Source of the DNA: a virus
Length of the DNA: 63,745 nucleotides
Virus record (IMG/VR): IMGVR_UViG_3300032164_000012
Location: 1-63,745 of that record
Strand: one strand, 5' to 3'
The translations under genes were made by a program, and so were the position numbers. The notes under the pieces are model-generated. The model was not told the DNA's origin and did no database searches. It saw only the letters and a list, made by a program, of their open reading frames with translations. The number at the start of each line of letters is the position of its first letter. The first letter of the stretch is position 1. Positions 20,765 through 28,830 of this stretch are shown piece after piece.

Positions 20765-22701
20765 TGCGCGACTTTCTCCCCACACCAGCTCGCCTCCCCG
20801 TCGATCCGAGCCACTTCGAACTGTCCTCCCTGCGGCTTGACGCTGCCGGTCACCAGCAGGCTATCCTCCACAAGACCGTCGACACCTTCGCCGCGATCAT
20901 GCAGCGAAGACTGTGGCTCAAGAACAGCAATCGTGTCACGACCGACGGGACTGTGCTGTGCTTGCCGATCCACTCCGTCGACGCCTACTTGCGCCTGGAG
21001 GAGCTGCTGGCGCACTTGCTGTTCAGAACCGACGTGGTGGCCAAGCGGCTATTCGTCACGGAGTACGTTAAGCAGGTGGAAGCCGCGACGACCTCCGCCG
21101 GTCAGCCAGTCGACGCTGCCCGCCTGGCCTCCGGCCTGGACTGCTTGATCGACACCCTCGAGCACCACCGAGTCGTCTCCCTCTGGCGACGGCTCTACGA
21201 GGGGTCCTACGAGCGCATGCGGGCGCGCGAGCGCGCTGACGCGCAGGCGTTCGTGACGCGCGCACACACGAACATCCTGACCTACGCCTGCCTGCTCGGG
21301 ACCGCCATCGACATCCCAGCCGGTCCCTTGGACCGCTACCGGAACGTCATCGAGGATGCCTACCGCAAGGTAGAGGGGACCGACTTCGCCGCCACCCTGC
21401 TGGTAGCAAAGTGGCTGGTCGTCTCCCTGGTTTCAGAGGTTGTTCGGGGTGCTGGGAACCCGCTAGAGCAGGCCAAGGTCGTCCACGCCCCTAGCACCGC
21501 GCCAGAAGGCCCCAACGACCCCCAGGACGGCCCGAAAGAGCCTGACCAGGGGCAAGGTAGGGGGGAGGCACAGCGGCCTCCTGGGAGCCTACAGGAGCGC
21601 GCTGGAGCCCTCCAAGAGCTGCTGGAGACACTCGGGGACAAGGCAACCACGCGTAATCAAACACAAGTTCGGGTGGAAGAGTCCAAGTTCTCAGGGAATC
21701 CGTCGGACAGGTCCAAGAAGCCGTGCCGGAGCGCACTGGGGCTGGACGTGGGGGATCGTGAGGCGATGCAGACCGCCCTGCAGCGGGCGCGGGAACAGGC
21801 CGCTCAGCAGACCGATCGGGTCAAGGAATCGCTCCTCCATCCGAGCGCCCCTGACAATCGGCTGCGTCGAGACGCACCGGCAAAGGTGGTGTTCCGTGAC
21901 GTTGTCTCCACCGAGAAGCCGACACCACTCATGCCAGAAGACCAGGCGACGGTTGATCGGCTGCGCTCTCTGTTCGCGCTGGTGATGGGACAGCGCTCCT
22001 CAGACCTCGACGAGATCGGCAGCCGCATCGACATCGGAGCCTACATCGAACAGGCAACTTCCCGTCGACCAGGACCGTGCTTCGAGATCGACACCTCGGG
22101 AAGAGGTTTCAAAGTCCTGTTGCTACTCGATCGATCCGATTCGATGCAGGACGAAAAGAAAGCACAGGCCGAGCGAGCCTGTCGTGTCCTCGGACGAGCA
22201 CTCGACTACCCGTTCGTCAACCTCCACGTCTGGGGTTTCCAGTCTGTCGAACAAGGGCAAGTCGACATCACACGCTTCGACCGTCGACTAGAGGTGTTTG
22301 ACACTGAACACGTTCACGTCGGTGGCATGACGCCGCTCCACATTGCACTTCAGATTGCCGGCCGCTTCCTCGAGCTGGGTGACGAGACCAGGCACATCAT
22401 CGCTATCACCGACGGCTATCCGACGCACCGTCGGCGTAACGGCCAAGTGATCGGCACCGGACAGCTTATGCTGTTCGTGCGTGATGCGGTCCGGCACAAC
22501 CGCCAGATCGGCGTCAACACCTGTGGTGTGATGATCGGTTACGAGCGCCAAGCGCGCCTCTACTACGACACAAACGAGAAGCAGCTGCAGTTCATGTTCG
22601 GCAACCCGAAGTTCTGGCGGCAGGTCACTCCGGCGAAGCTAGGCCGCGATCTAGTCCGCCTCGTCGCCAACCTGTTCCTCTCGTACTTGGCGGGGGCATG
22701 A
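20764..22701 (+). CDS. VWA-domain (CobT/CoxE-like) partner of the AAA+ ATPase
   Basis: 645 aa from ATG 20764 (GTG 20761 also possible). The N-terminal 220 residues are helical. Residues about 230-300 form a Pro/Gln/Glu linker (GPNDPQDGPKEPDQGQGRG). The C-terminal third is a VWA domain with the full MIDAS: DRSDS (about 456-460), the Thr in GGMTPLH (about 519-525) and ITDGYP (about 548-553). MoxR-VWA pairs act as metal-chelatase or chaperone-like machines. Inference: it handles a host or virion target with bound metal. Confidence 0.82.
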   Translation: MRDFLPTPARLPVDPSHFELSSLRLDAAGHQQAILHKTVDTFAAIMQRRLWLKNSNRVTTDGTVLCLPIHSVDAYLRLEELLAHLLFRTDVVAKRLFVTEYVKQVEAATTSAGQPVDAARLASGLDCLIDTLEHHRVVSLWRRLYEGSYERMRARERADAQAFVTRAHTNILTYACLLGTAIDIPAGPLDRYRNVIEDAYRKVEGTDFAATLLVAKWLVVSLVSEVVRGAGNPLEQAKVVHAPSTAPEGPNDPQDGPKEPDQGQGRGEAQRPPGSLQERAGALQELLETLGDKATTRNQTQVRVEESKFSGNPSDRSKKPCRSALGLDVGDREAMQTALQRAREQAAQQTDRVKESLLHPSAPDNRLRRDAPAKVVFRDVVSTEKPTPLMPEDQATVDRLRSLFALVMGQRSSDLDEIGSRIDIGAYIEQATSRRPGPCFEIDTSGRGFKVLLLLDRSDSMQDEKKAQAERACRVLGRALDYPFVNLHVWGFQSVEQGQVDITRFDRRLEVFDTEHVHVGGMTPLHIALQIAGRFLELGDETRHIIAITDGYPTHRRRNGQVIGTGQLMLFVRDAVRHNRQIGVNTCGVMIGYERQARLYYDTNEKQLQFMFGNPKFWRQVTPAKLGRDLVRLVANLFLSYLAGA

Positions 22702-23207
22702 GCGTTTCCGGTCCACACCCTCGCGCCTTCGTCCGCAACCCCATTCCCGTGCCGTGCCCCGACTGCGGCCTGCCCACGCCGATCGTGGTCGGATCTCTCC
22801 TCGGGACCATTCACGTCTTGCCCGTCGACGCGGATCGGGTGCGCGAGGTGCTGCTGTCATACCGGAACCAGTGGAAACAGCAGCTCGAGATGCACCAGCA
22901 CCGTCGGCGTGTGGGTCAGCGTACCACCACGATGACGGTGAACCGTACAGGCCTGGTGTGCTCCCGTTGCGCCTACGTGCGTCCGACGCTGTTCTGGCTC
23001 GACATCGGGAGTCGCCTTCCCGATCCTCTCTGCCTGGGATGCGCGCGGCATCACGTCTGGAAAGATCTTGAAGGTGATGACGGACTGCGAATAGACCTGC
23101 GGGTGTTCCTGATGCACGGGTCGAAGGTGACATTGCTACGCACGACGAAGGTACTGATCGAGATCGACGACGAAGGGCCGACGCGCTCGGCCGGAACCCT
23201 GTTCTAG
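22698..23207 (+). CDS. Protein with three Cys pairs
   Basis: 169 aa, ATGA overlap with the VWA gene, so part of the same operon. CPDCGLPTPI (about 20-29), CSRCAYVRP (about 91-99) and CLGCARHH (about 113-120) give two zinc sites. The rest is mixed alpha/beta. It may be a substrate or adaptor for the MoxR/VWA pair; no family recognised. Confidence 0.65.
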   Translation: MSVSGPHPRAFVRNPIPVPCPDCGLPTPIVVGSLLGTIHVLPVDADRVREVLLSYRNQWKQQLEMHQHRRRVGQRTTTMTVNRTGLVCSRCAYVRPTLFWLDIGSRLPDPLCLGCARHHVWKDLEGDDGLRIDLRVFLMHGSKVTLLRTTKVLIEIDDEGPTRSAGTLF

Positions 23208-23215
23208 GAGAAGCC

Positions 23216-23431
23216 ATGGAAGACCAGATCAAGAAGATGCTCAAGAGCGGTCCGAAGTCCAACAAGGAGCTGCGCACCAGCCTCGGACTCGACGAGAAAA
23301 ACTATGATCAAAACCTCGACCGCACGTTGCAGAAGCTCCGCAAGGCAGGGCTCATCAAGCCGGTCAAGGGGCGTTGGGTGATGGCGTCCGTGAAGATCTG
23401 CCCGAAGTGCGGCGGGAAGGGGTGGATATGA
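23216..23431 (+). CDS. Small winged-helix protein with Cys knuckle
   Basis: 71 aa, SD AGGAGAAG. IKKMLKSGPKSNKELRTSLGLDEKNYDQNLDRTLQKLRKAGLIKPVKGRW (about 5-54) is a typical winged helix; the tail ICPKCGGKGWI is a half zinc ribbon. Probably a DNA-binding regulator before the replication operon. Confidence 0.7.
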   Translation: MEDQIKKMLKSGPKSNKELRTSLGLDEKNYDQNLDRTLQKLRKAGLIKPVKGRWVMASVKICPKCGGKGWI

Positions 23432-23518
23432 AAGGCACTGCAGCCTCGGAGAAGCCACGGACTGCTTGACTCCCGAGAGTGATCCGAGGTAACAGGTTCT
23501 CCACTGGGAGGTCGACGC

Positions 23519-23569
23519 ATGCTGGATCGTCGCTGGAAACGCGTCGGAGTAGCTTTCCCGGAAAGGTGA
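23519..23569 (+). CDS. 16-codon ORF with strong SD (possible leader peptide)
   Basis: MLDRRWKRVGVAFPER behind GGGAGG, ending four bases before the next gene's ATG. A weak promoter-like TTGACT (23466-23471) and TAACAG (23490-23495) lies upstream. It may be a leader peptide coupling translation to the wHTH gene, or chance. Confidence 0.25.
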   Translation: MLDRRWKRVGVAFPER

Positions 23570-23572
23570 GCC

Positions 23573-23908
23573 ATGCCCGCGACCAGCACTCTCACTCTGC
23601 AGCGTATAGGCGGCCACGTCCCCGACGGTCTTGCCCGGCGCAAGGAGATCTCTCAAGGAGCGAAGCTCCTCTACGCGCGCCTGCTGTACTTGGCCAAGCA
23701 CCGACGCTCCGACACCTGTACGCCGACCATGGAAGAGTTGGGAGATTCAATTGGCGTCACCGTCAGGATGGCGCACTTCTACCTCGACGAACTTCGCCAC
23801 TACCAGCTGATCACCAGCCGGCGAGGAGCGGCGGCGAGCGTCTACTCGTTCCCCGAACACCCCTGGACTTGGACGACTCCGGCTACACAGCTGGAGTGTT
23901 CTTCGTGA
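23573..23908 (+). CDS. Winged-helix replication-type regulator
   Basis: 111 aa. RRKEISQGAKLLYARLLYLAKHRRSDTCTPTMEELGDSIGVTVRMAHFYLDELRHYQLITSRR is a winged helix of the kind in plasmid and phage initiators. It is a shorter relative of the N-terminal domain of the next protein (AKLLYARL.../LYARLIQHAG), with which it overlaps by GTGA. Could be a regulator of initiation or a paralogous initiator subunit. Confidence 0.7.
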   Translation: MPATSTLTLQRIGGHVPDGLARRKEISQGAKLLYARLLYLAKHRRSDTCTPTMEELGDSIGVTVRMAHFYLDELRHYQLITSRRGAAASVYSFPEHPWTWTTPATQLECSS

Positions 23909-25179
23909 AGCCCCAGGTTGTCTACGACGTGGAGAAAGTTCGTATTCGGCCAGACAGGTCGTGGACGTTCGCTCCGGTTCCCAACTGGCTGGGAGTTCGT
24001 CCTGAAGTCCTGCCAGCCGCTAAGCTACTCTATGCTCGTCTCATACAGCATGCTGGAGCTAAGGGGGAGGCATACCCCAGGATTAACACCTTGGCTAAAG
24101 AGTTGGGGATGTGTCGCAATAACGTGAAGAAGCTGTTGGACCACCTGGTTACCCTAGAACTCATCACTATCGAGTCTGGTAAGGATTCGGGGGAGTCCAA
24201 CCGCTATATCTTCTTGAATAATGCTTGGATAGAGGATTTTAGGGCTCTTCAGCGCTCGAGCAAGACTTCGAGAGCCAAGGGCGCTAAAAACGCAAGAGGG
24301 TGGCCACTCCAGTGTCTACCGGTGGCCACTCTAGTACCTACCGGTGGCCACTCTAGTACCCACCCATCTGAAGATATCCAGGAAGAGATCCATGAAAACA
24401 TCATGTGTGGCGGAGCCGCTACGCTAGCTCCGCACTTTCCGCCGGCCCAAGAAGAGCTTCCGGCGAAAAGAGAAGAGCTAGATAGAGAACAGCAAGATCT
24501 AGCTATCACCGATGAACAGGAAAGCCCTGCCATCGCCGATGACCAGGATAACGCCGATGACCAGGACATAGGCGTAGTCCAAGGCATAGACCAGGACATA
24601 GGTGAAGCCATGGACCAAGAACAGCTAAAGGCTAAGCTGGAAGCCATGAAAGCACAGATGGCTAAGACAGGGGAGCACACCGCCCAGGTGCTGATGGATC
24701 AGGCCACGAAGAAGCAGGCGAGCGAGGTAACAGCGACGAAGTCAAAGCGGAAGCCGCGCTGGTCTCGTGACGAGGTCGAGGGCATCGAGGACGTCTGGCG
24801 CGAGGAGATGCACGTTCGGCATCCCGATCTGCAGATCCCTCGGTGGACCGAGAAGGAGTACGGTCAGGCTGGACTACTTCTGGTCCGAGCTAACAAGGTT
24901 CTCGTCGCTGATAGCGTGCGCTTCGTGCTGCGCTACTGGTCCCGTCTCGTCAGCCGGTACTTCAAGAAGTCCACGCCTCGTCCGAACATCGGTATCCTCC
25001 TCAAGTACTCCGACGAGCTGCTCATCGACGCGCAGGAGTGGGCGAAGCACCGTCGGACTCTCGAGGAGTATGCGATCTGGGAGAAGGACCATCCCGGGTA
25101 CTGCGACGAGCCGGATAAGGATCTGTCCGACCGCTACCAGCTTGCCCTCGACACCTTGAACCAGATGGGAATCCGGTAG
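23905..25179 (+). CDS. Replication initiator, lambda O-like organisation
   Basis: 424 aa from GTG 23905. The N-terminal 110 residues contain a winged helix (RPEVLPAAKLLYARLIQHAGAKGEAYPRINTLAKELGMCRNNVKKLLDHL). The middle (about 130-270) is low-complexity and acidic with DDQD repeats, and the C-terminal about 150 residues are helical (VEGIEDVWREEMHVRHPDLQIPRW...). Three 22-bp iterons lie in the coding sequence at the start of the middle region. The next gene is a helicase loader. Order initiator, loader, helicase is that of lambda O-P-type modules. Codon use between about 24000 and 24650 is noticeably A/T-richer than its neighbours. Confidence 0.78.
   Translation: MKPQVVYDVEKVRIRPDRSWTFAPVPNWLGVRPEVLPAAKLLYARLIQHAGAKGEAYPRINTLAKELGMCRNNVKKLLDHLVTLELITIESGKDSGESNRYIFLNNAWIEDFRALQRSSKTSRAKGAKNARGWPLQCLPVATLVPTGGHSSTHPSEDIQEEIHENIMCGGAATLAPHFPPAQEELPAKREELDREQQDLAITDEQESPAIADDQDNADDQDIGVVQGIDQDIGEAMDQEQLKAKLEAMKAQMAKTGEHTAQVLMDQATKKQASEVTATKSKRKPRWSRDEVEGIEDVWREEMHVRHPDLQIPRWTEKEYGQAGLLLVRANKVLVADSVRFVLRYWSRLVSRYFKKSTPRPNIGILLKYSDELLIDAQEWAKHRRTLEEYAIWEKDHPGYCDEPDKDLSDRYQLALDTLNQMGIR
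24299..24364. repeat. Three tandem 22-bp iterons: candidate replication origin
   Basis: Units at 24299-24320, 24321-24342 and 24343-24364, of the form GGTGGCCACTCTAGTACC plus four bases. Copies 2 and 3 differ at one position (T/C), copy 1 at several more. Each holds the perfect palindrome GTGGCCAC. Twenty-two base pairs is two helical turns, so the sites face the same side. They lie inside the initiator gene, as lambda ori lies in O, with an A/T-richer stretch just downstream. Seen directly; origin function is inferred. Confidence 0.75.
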
Positions 25180-25796
25180 TGGACCCGACGCTTTATCGGA
25201 AGCTGGTCCCCGAGGATTTCCTGCGCATGAACCTTCCTGAGAAGTTCTGGTACGCCCGTCTGAACCAGATCCACGCGTCGGTGCTGGAGGAGGTCACGCG
25301 CTACGTCGAGCAGGTCGACCGGATGATCGTTCGAGGGATCGGCTTGCTGATCTGCGGCAACGTCGGCGTGGGCAAGACCGGCGCAGCGGCGGTGGTGGCG
25401 AAGGCGGCCAGGAGCCGAGGGCATCCGACCTATTTCACGCGCATCCTGGATCTGCGGGACTCCATGCGTGCTCGTGAGACCTTCGATGACAACCCGATCT
25501 TTGAGCGGTGTCGGGAGGTCGACTTCTTGGTACTGGATCACCTGGAGCTGGAAGATGCCACCGCCCCCTACATCGACAACCGCGTCCTCACCGAACTCAT
25601 CTCACAGCGAGGCGAGCGCCATCGGTCGACTGTGTTGACGACGCGCGCGAAGGTTCCGCAGATGAAGAACACCTTCAAGGGCATGCTCGAGACGACGGGA
25701 CCGTACCTGGTTCCGATCTCGATGATAGGGGAGGACCGACGAGTGCAGCAGGCGGAGGACGCTAAGCAACAGGTCCTTGGAGGTCCTCGTGGATGA
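25179..25796 (+). CDS. Helicase loader (DnaC/IstB-type AAA+ ATPase)
   Basis: 205 aa, GTG 25179 sharing its first base with the previous stop. Walker A ICGNVGVGKT (about 58-67), Walker B DFLVLDHLE (about 115-123), sensor VLTTRAK. Length and motifs fit DnaC-like loaders that place the replicative helicase at the origin. It lies between initiator and helicase. The last codons overlap the helicase start. Confidence 0.85.
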   Translation: MDPTLYRKLVPEDFLRMNLPEKFWYARLNQIHASVLEEVTRYVEQVDRMIVRGIGLLICGNVGVGKTGAAAVVAKAARSRGHPTYFTRILDLRDSMRARETFDDNPIFERCREVDFLVLDHLELEDATAPYIDNRVLTELISQRGERHRSTVLTTRAKVPQMKNTFKGMLETTGPYLVPISMIGEDRRVQQAEDAKQQVLGGPRG

Positions 25797-28335
25797 CCGT
25801 GAGCTAGTAGCAGCGCTGATTGCCGAAGGCAAGCCGGCAATGCGCTTGGCGATGGAGCGCCTGCCACCGGAGTATCTGGAGGGTGACGGGCGGATCGCCT
25901 ACGAATTCCTGGTCCTCCACGTCAAGAAGTACAACGTTCTCCCGACGACCGACACCATCCTGACCGAGACCGGTGTGATGCTGCTCGATGCGAAGGAGCC
26001 GGCGGCCTTCTACATTGATGCTGTTCACCGTCGGAAACTAGTGGTGCTGCTGCGCGAGAAGCTCGATCCAGCCATCGACTTCCTCTCGGGTCACGATCCC
26101 GTCAAGGCGCTGGAGACGATCGAGACGGCTGTGCGCGAGATCCGGCTGCAGCAGATCACCGGCTCGAAAGTGGTGACGCTCGGATCGCTCAAGCAGGAGG
26201 TCATCGACTACTACGATCGGATCGCGGCTGGGGAGCGTGGTGTCTTGACGCCCTGGTTCTCTGTCAACGAGGCGACCTACGGATTCTGGGAGCAGGACCT
26301 CGGGCTGTTCGTCGCCCGCATGGGTATTGGGAAGTGTCTCGACGAGGACTCGGAACTTGTCGATCCGATCTCCGGCGTCCCGCACACGCTGCGCGAGGTC
26401 GTTGCCGATCCCGCTCTCCAGCAGGCCTTCACATGGAGTCGGCAGCAGGACATCCACGCTGCGCCCATCACCGCCAAGGTTGACACGGGGCGGAAGGGTT
26501 GTCTGAAGGTCACCTTCGCCAGTGGCCGGTCGATCATCACCACCCCGGAGCACCCCTTCCTCACTCCCGAAGGATGGCGTCCGGCGTCGGAGTTGCGTCT
26601 CGGGGCTACCGCCGCACTACCGGCGACGATACCCTTCCCGCAGGAACCTGTCTCTTTGCCGGTCGAGGAGGTCGACCTGATGGCGGTCTTGCTGGCCGAG
26701 GGCAGCTACTCGGGCCACCACACGGGTTTCACGACGACGGACGAGCGGGTGCTGTCGCTCATGCAGGACGCGGCGGATGCCGCCGAGACGGACATCCAGC
26801 CGAGGTCGGAGATCGACTTCGATTTTGTTCGGCGGCTTGGTTCTTCCCGGGAGAACGCGATCCATGCTCTGCTGCGCAAGCACGGCATGGAGGGCAAGAA
26901 AGCCGTCGTCAAGGTTATTCCGGATGCGATCTACCGCCTCCCTCCAGTGCTCCTCGGGCGCTTCCTCGGGTTGTTCTGGATGTGCGATGGATACGTTGAC
27001 GGTTCTGGGCCGGCGATCTGCCTTGCTTCAGAGAGGATGATTCGGCAGATCCAGCACTTGCTTCTGCGCTTTGGCGTCCAGAGCAGCGTGGACTACAAGC
27101 AGGCCACCTGTGATGGCAAGAAGTTCGATGCTTGGAGGCTGCGGGTCTACGCCAGTTCCTACGAGCGCTTCGCGGGGGCCGTTCCGCTGTGGGGGGACAA
27201 GCAGGAGCGCCTGCGTGTCTTCCTGGAGAAGGATCGCAACTCCAACGTAGGTTTCCCGAGGGTGTCGGCTGCCTTCGTGGGCCGGGTGAAGGAGATCGTC
27301 GCCGGTAGTGCCGGGCGCAGGAACGGGAACCTCCTCTCGCAGGTGCGGGACCGCCTGGGGTGGTCTTCGTGCTTTTCACCGAAGTGCTTGTTCACTCCGC
27401 ACGGGGACCTCCACTCCTTGTCCCTCCGCAGCTTTGAGGCCTTCTGTGACGTGTACGGGTGCTCCGAGGAGTTCTCGTGGCTCTGGAATCGGGGCATTTT
27501 CTGGGACGTGGTAGAGCGCATCGCCGACGCAGGAGAGCGGAAGATCTACGATCTCACGATGGAGCCGACGAGCTGCTTCGTGGCGAACGACATCCTGGTC
27601 CACAACACCTGGGCGTCTGCGCTCATCGCACACCATGCGTGGGACGTGCAGAAGAAGAAGGTCCTTTACGCGACGACGGAAATGAAGCCTCGGCGGATCG
27701 CTGGTCGCATCATCTGTGCCCGACTCAAGATCCCTTATACGGAGTACACCCACGGGAAGATGTCACCGTTCCAGCGTCAGCACCTCATCGCTGGTTACGA
27801 GGAGATCGAGCACGATGGGCGCTTCCACATCGTCGGTGGAGATTTCGACTTCCACATCAATGCTTTCGAGGCCGCCATCGACACGGTGCAGCCGGATGTT
27901 GTGTTGCTCGACGGAGCTTACCTGCTTCGCGTCGAAGGCAAGACCAGGACGGAGAAGGCCGCCAACGCCTTCGACGAGCTGAAGCGTCTGACGAGCCGGC
28001 TCAATATCCCCGTCATCGTGACCATGCAGTTCAACCGCGAGGTGAAGGCGAACGAGGCCAAGTCGGTCAAGGCGGAAGCTATCGCGCTCACCGACGTAGC
28101 GGGCTGGAACGCCGATCTGATTTTCGCGCTCATCCAGACCGAGGAGATGAAGACCAACAAGGAGATGATCGTCAAGCCGCTGAAGGTGCGCGAGGGTGAG
28201 GGAATAGAGGTCCGGCTGCACTGGGACATTGGCACGATGAACTTTGATGAGATCGGTCCCGTCGGGAAGGGCGGGGGCGGGGATGCCGACGAGAGTGGCG
28301 CGGTACCTGACGCTAACGTCGACGCCCCCTTCTAG
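25789..28335 (+). CDS. Replicative DnaB-type helicase, interrupted by an intein
   Basis: 848-aa precursor; the mature helicase would be about 424 aa (182 N-extein plus 242 C-extein). I choose GTG 25789 because GGAGG lies exactly five bases upstream; a TTG at 25777 is the only earlier start. The N-extein ends ARMGIGK, the C-extein begins TWASALIAHH, so splicing restores the P-loop GIGKT. Walker B is in PDVVLLDGAYLL, and a RecA-like core follows (VIVTMQFNREVK). It unwinds DNA at phage forks, loaded by the preceding gene. The C-terminus is NVDAPF, an SSB-tail-like ending also seen in neighbours. Confidence 0.88.
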   Translation: MDDRELVAALIAEGKPAMRLAMERLPPEYLEGDGRIAYEFLVLHVKKYNVLPTTDTILTETGVMLLDAKEPAAFYIDAVHRRKLVVLLREKLDPAIDFLSGHDPVKALETIETAVREIRLQQITGSKVVTLGSLKQEVIDYYDRIAAGERGVLTPWFSVNEATYGFWEQDLGLFVARMGIGKCLDEDSELVDPISGVPHTLREVVADPALQQAFTWSRQQDIHAAPITAKVDTGRKGCLKVTFASGRSIITTPEHPFLTPEGWRPASELRLGATAALPATIPFPQEPVSLPVEEVDLMAVLLAEGSYSGHHTGFTTTDERVLSLMQDAADAAETDIQPRSEIDFDFVRRLGSSRENAIHALLRKHGMEGKKAVVKVIPDAIYRLPPVLLGRFLGLFWMCDGYVDGSGPAICLASERMIRQIQHLLLRFGVQSSVDYKQATCDGKKFDAWRLRVYASSYERFAGAVPLWGDKQERLRVFLEKDRNSNVGFPRVSAAFVGRVKEIVAGSAGRRNGNLLSQVRDRLGWSSCFSPKCLFTPHGDLHSLSLRSFEAFCDVYGCSEEFSWLWNRGIFWDVVERIADAGERKIYDLTMEPTSCFVANDILVHNTWASALIAHHAWDVQKKKVLYATTEMKPRRIAGRIICARLKIPYTEYTHGKMSPFQRQHLIAGYEEIEHDGRFHIVGGDFDFHINAFEAAIDTVQPDVVLLDGAYLLRVEGKTRTEKAANAFDELKRLTSRLNIPVIVTMQFNREVKANEAKSVKAEAIALTDVAGWNADLIFALIQTEEMKTNKEMIVKPLKVREGEGIEVRLHWDIGTMNFDEIGPVGKGGGGDADESGAVPDANVDAPF
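26335..27606 (+). mobile_element. LAGLIDADG intein in the replicative helicase
   Basis: 424 aa. First residue Cys (CLDEDSELVD), end VHN, next extein residue Thr. The N-terminal splicing block continues with LREVV...TGRKGCLKVTFASGR and TPEHPFLT. Two dodecapeptides of a LAGLIDADG homing endonuclease are visible: MAVLLAEGSYSG and LGLFWMCDGYVDG. Inserted between Lys and Thr of the P-loop. The second dodecapeptide keeps its Asp, so the nuclease may be active. Confidence 0.9.
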
Positions 28336-28344
28336 GAGCACAAC

Positions 28345-28830
28345 ATGTCTTGGGCAAACGTTCCCTCGATCCTCAAGCACTGCGCTCTTGCCATCTGGAC
28401 TGATGGTAGTCTCGGGCGTGGTGTGGCTGGGCTCCGCGCTGCTTGGATGGTGGCGCGTTCGAGACTAGTCGAGTACGGCTATCTGGCGAGAGGCTCCGAG
28501 GAAGGTCCGATTGACAACATCCGGCTGACTTCGAAGGGGGTGCTGCAGAATCGGAAGCACCTGCGCGAAAGTCGGGGCAAGGATCGTCGCTTCGACTCCG
28601 TGTTCGAGGTCATTCTTCGCGACCTCGCCGGTCCCGCCCCTGGCGGGTCAGACGCTGCGAAAGAGACCAAGGCTCCTCCTCCTGGTGTGGGCAAGGAGCC
28701 TATCGCTACCCCGCCAGCTCCGATGGGGGCGACGCCGACTGCCCCGTCTCCGCGTAGCGATCTTCCCACGGCACACCAGACCAAGCATCCGGCGATCGGT
28801 AAGATTCCTTCACGAGGCAAGGAGGGCTGA
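28345..28830 (+). CDS. Hypothetical protein with Pro-rich tail
   Basis: 161 aa (SD AGGAG). The N-terminal 95 residues look folded and wHTH-like (VPSILKHCALAIWTDGSLGRG...RLTSKGVLQNRKHLRE); the remainder is Pro/Ala/Thr-rich and disordered (APPPGVGKEPIATPPAPMG). It sits between helicase and primase, so may tether replication proteins. Confidence 0.6.
   Translation: MSWANVPSILKHCALAIWTDGSLGRGVAGLRAAWMVARSRLVEYGYLARGSEEGPIDNIRLTSKGVLQNRKHLRESRGKDRRFDSVFEVILRDLAGPAPGGSDAAKETKAPPPGVGKEPIATPPAPMGATPTAPSPRSDLPTAHQTKHPAIGKIPSRGKEG

Noticed and set aside
24299-24364. Tandem repeats as a CRISPR array
   Set aside because: Repeats are contiguous 22-mers without spacers and lie inside a coding frame; no cas genes apart from a Cas4-like nuclease that sits with RecA.
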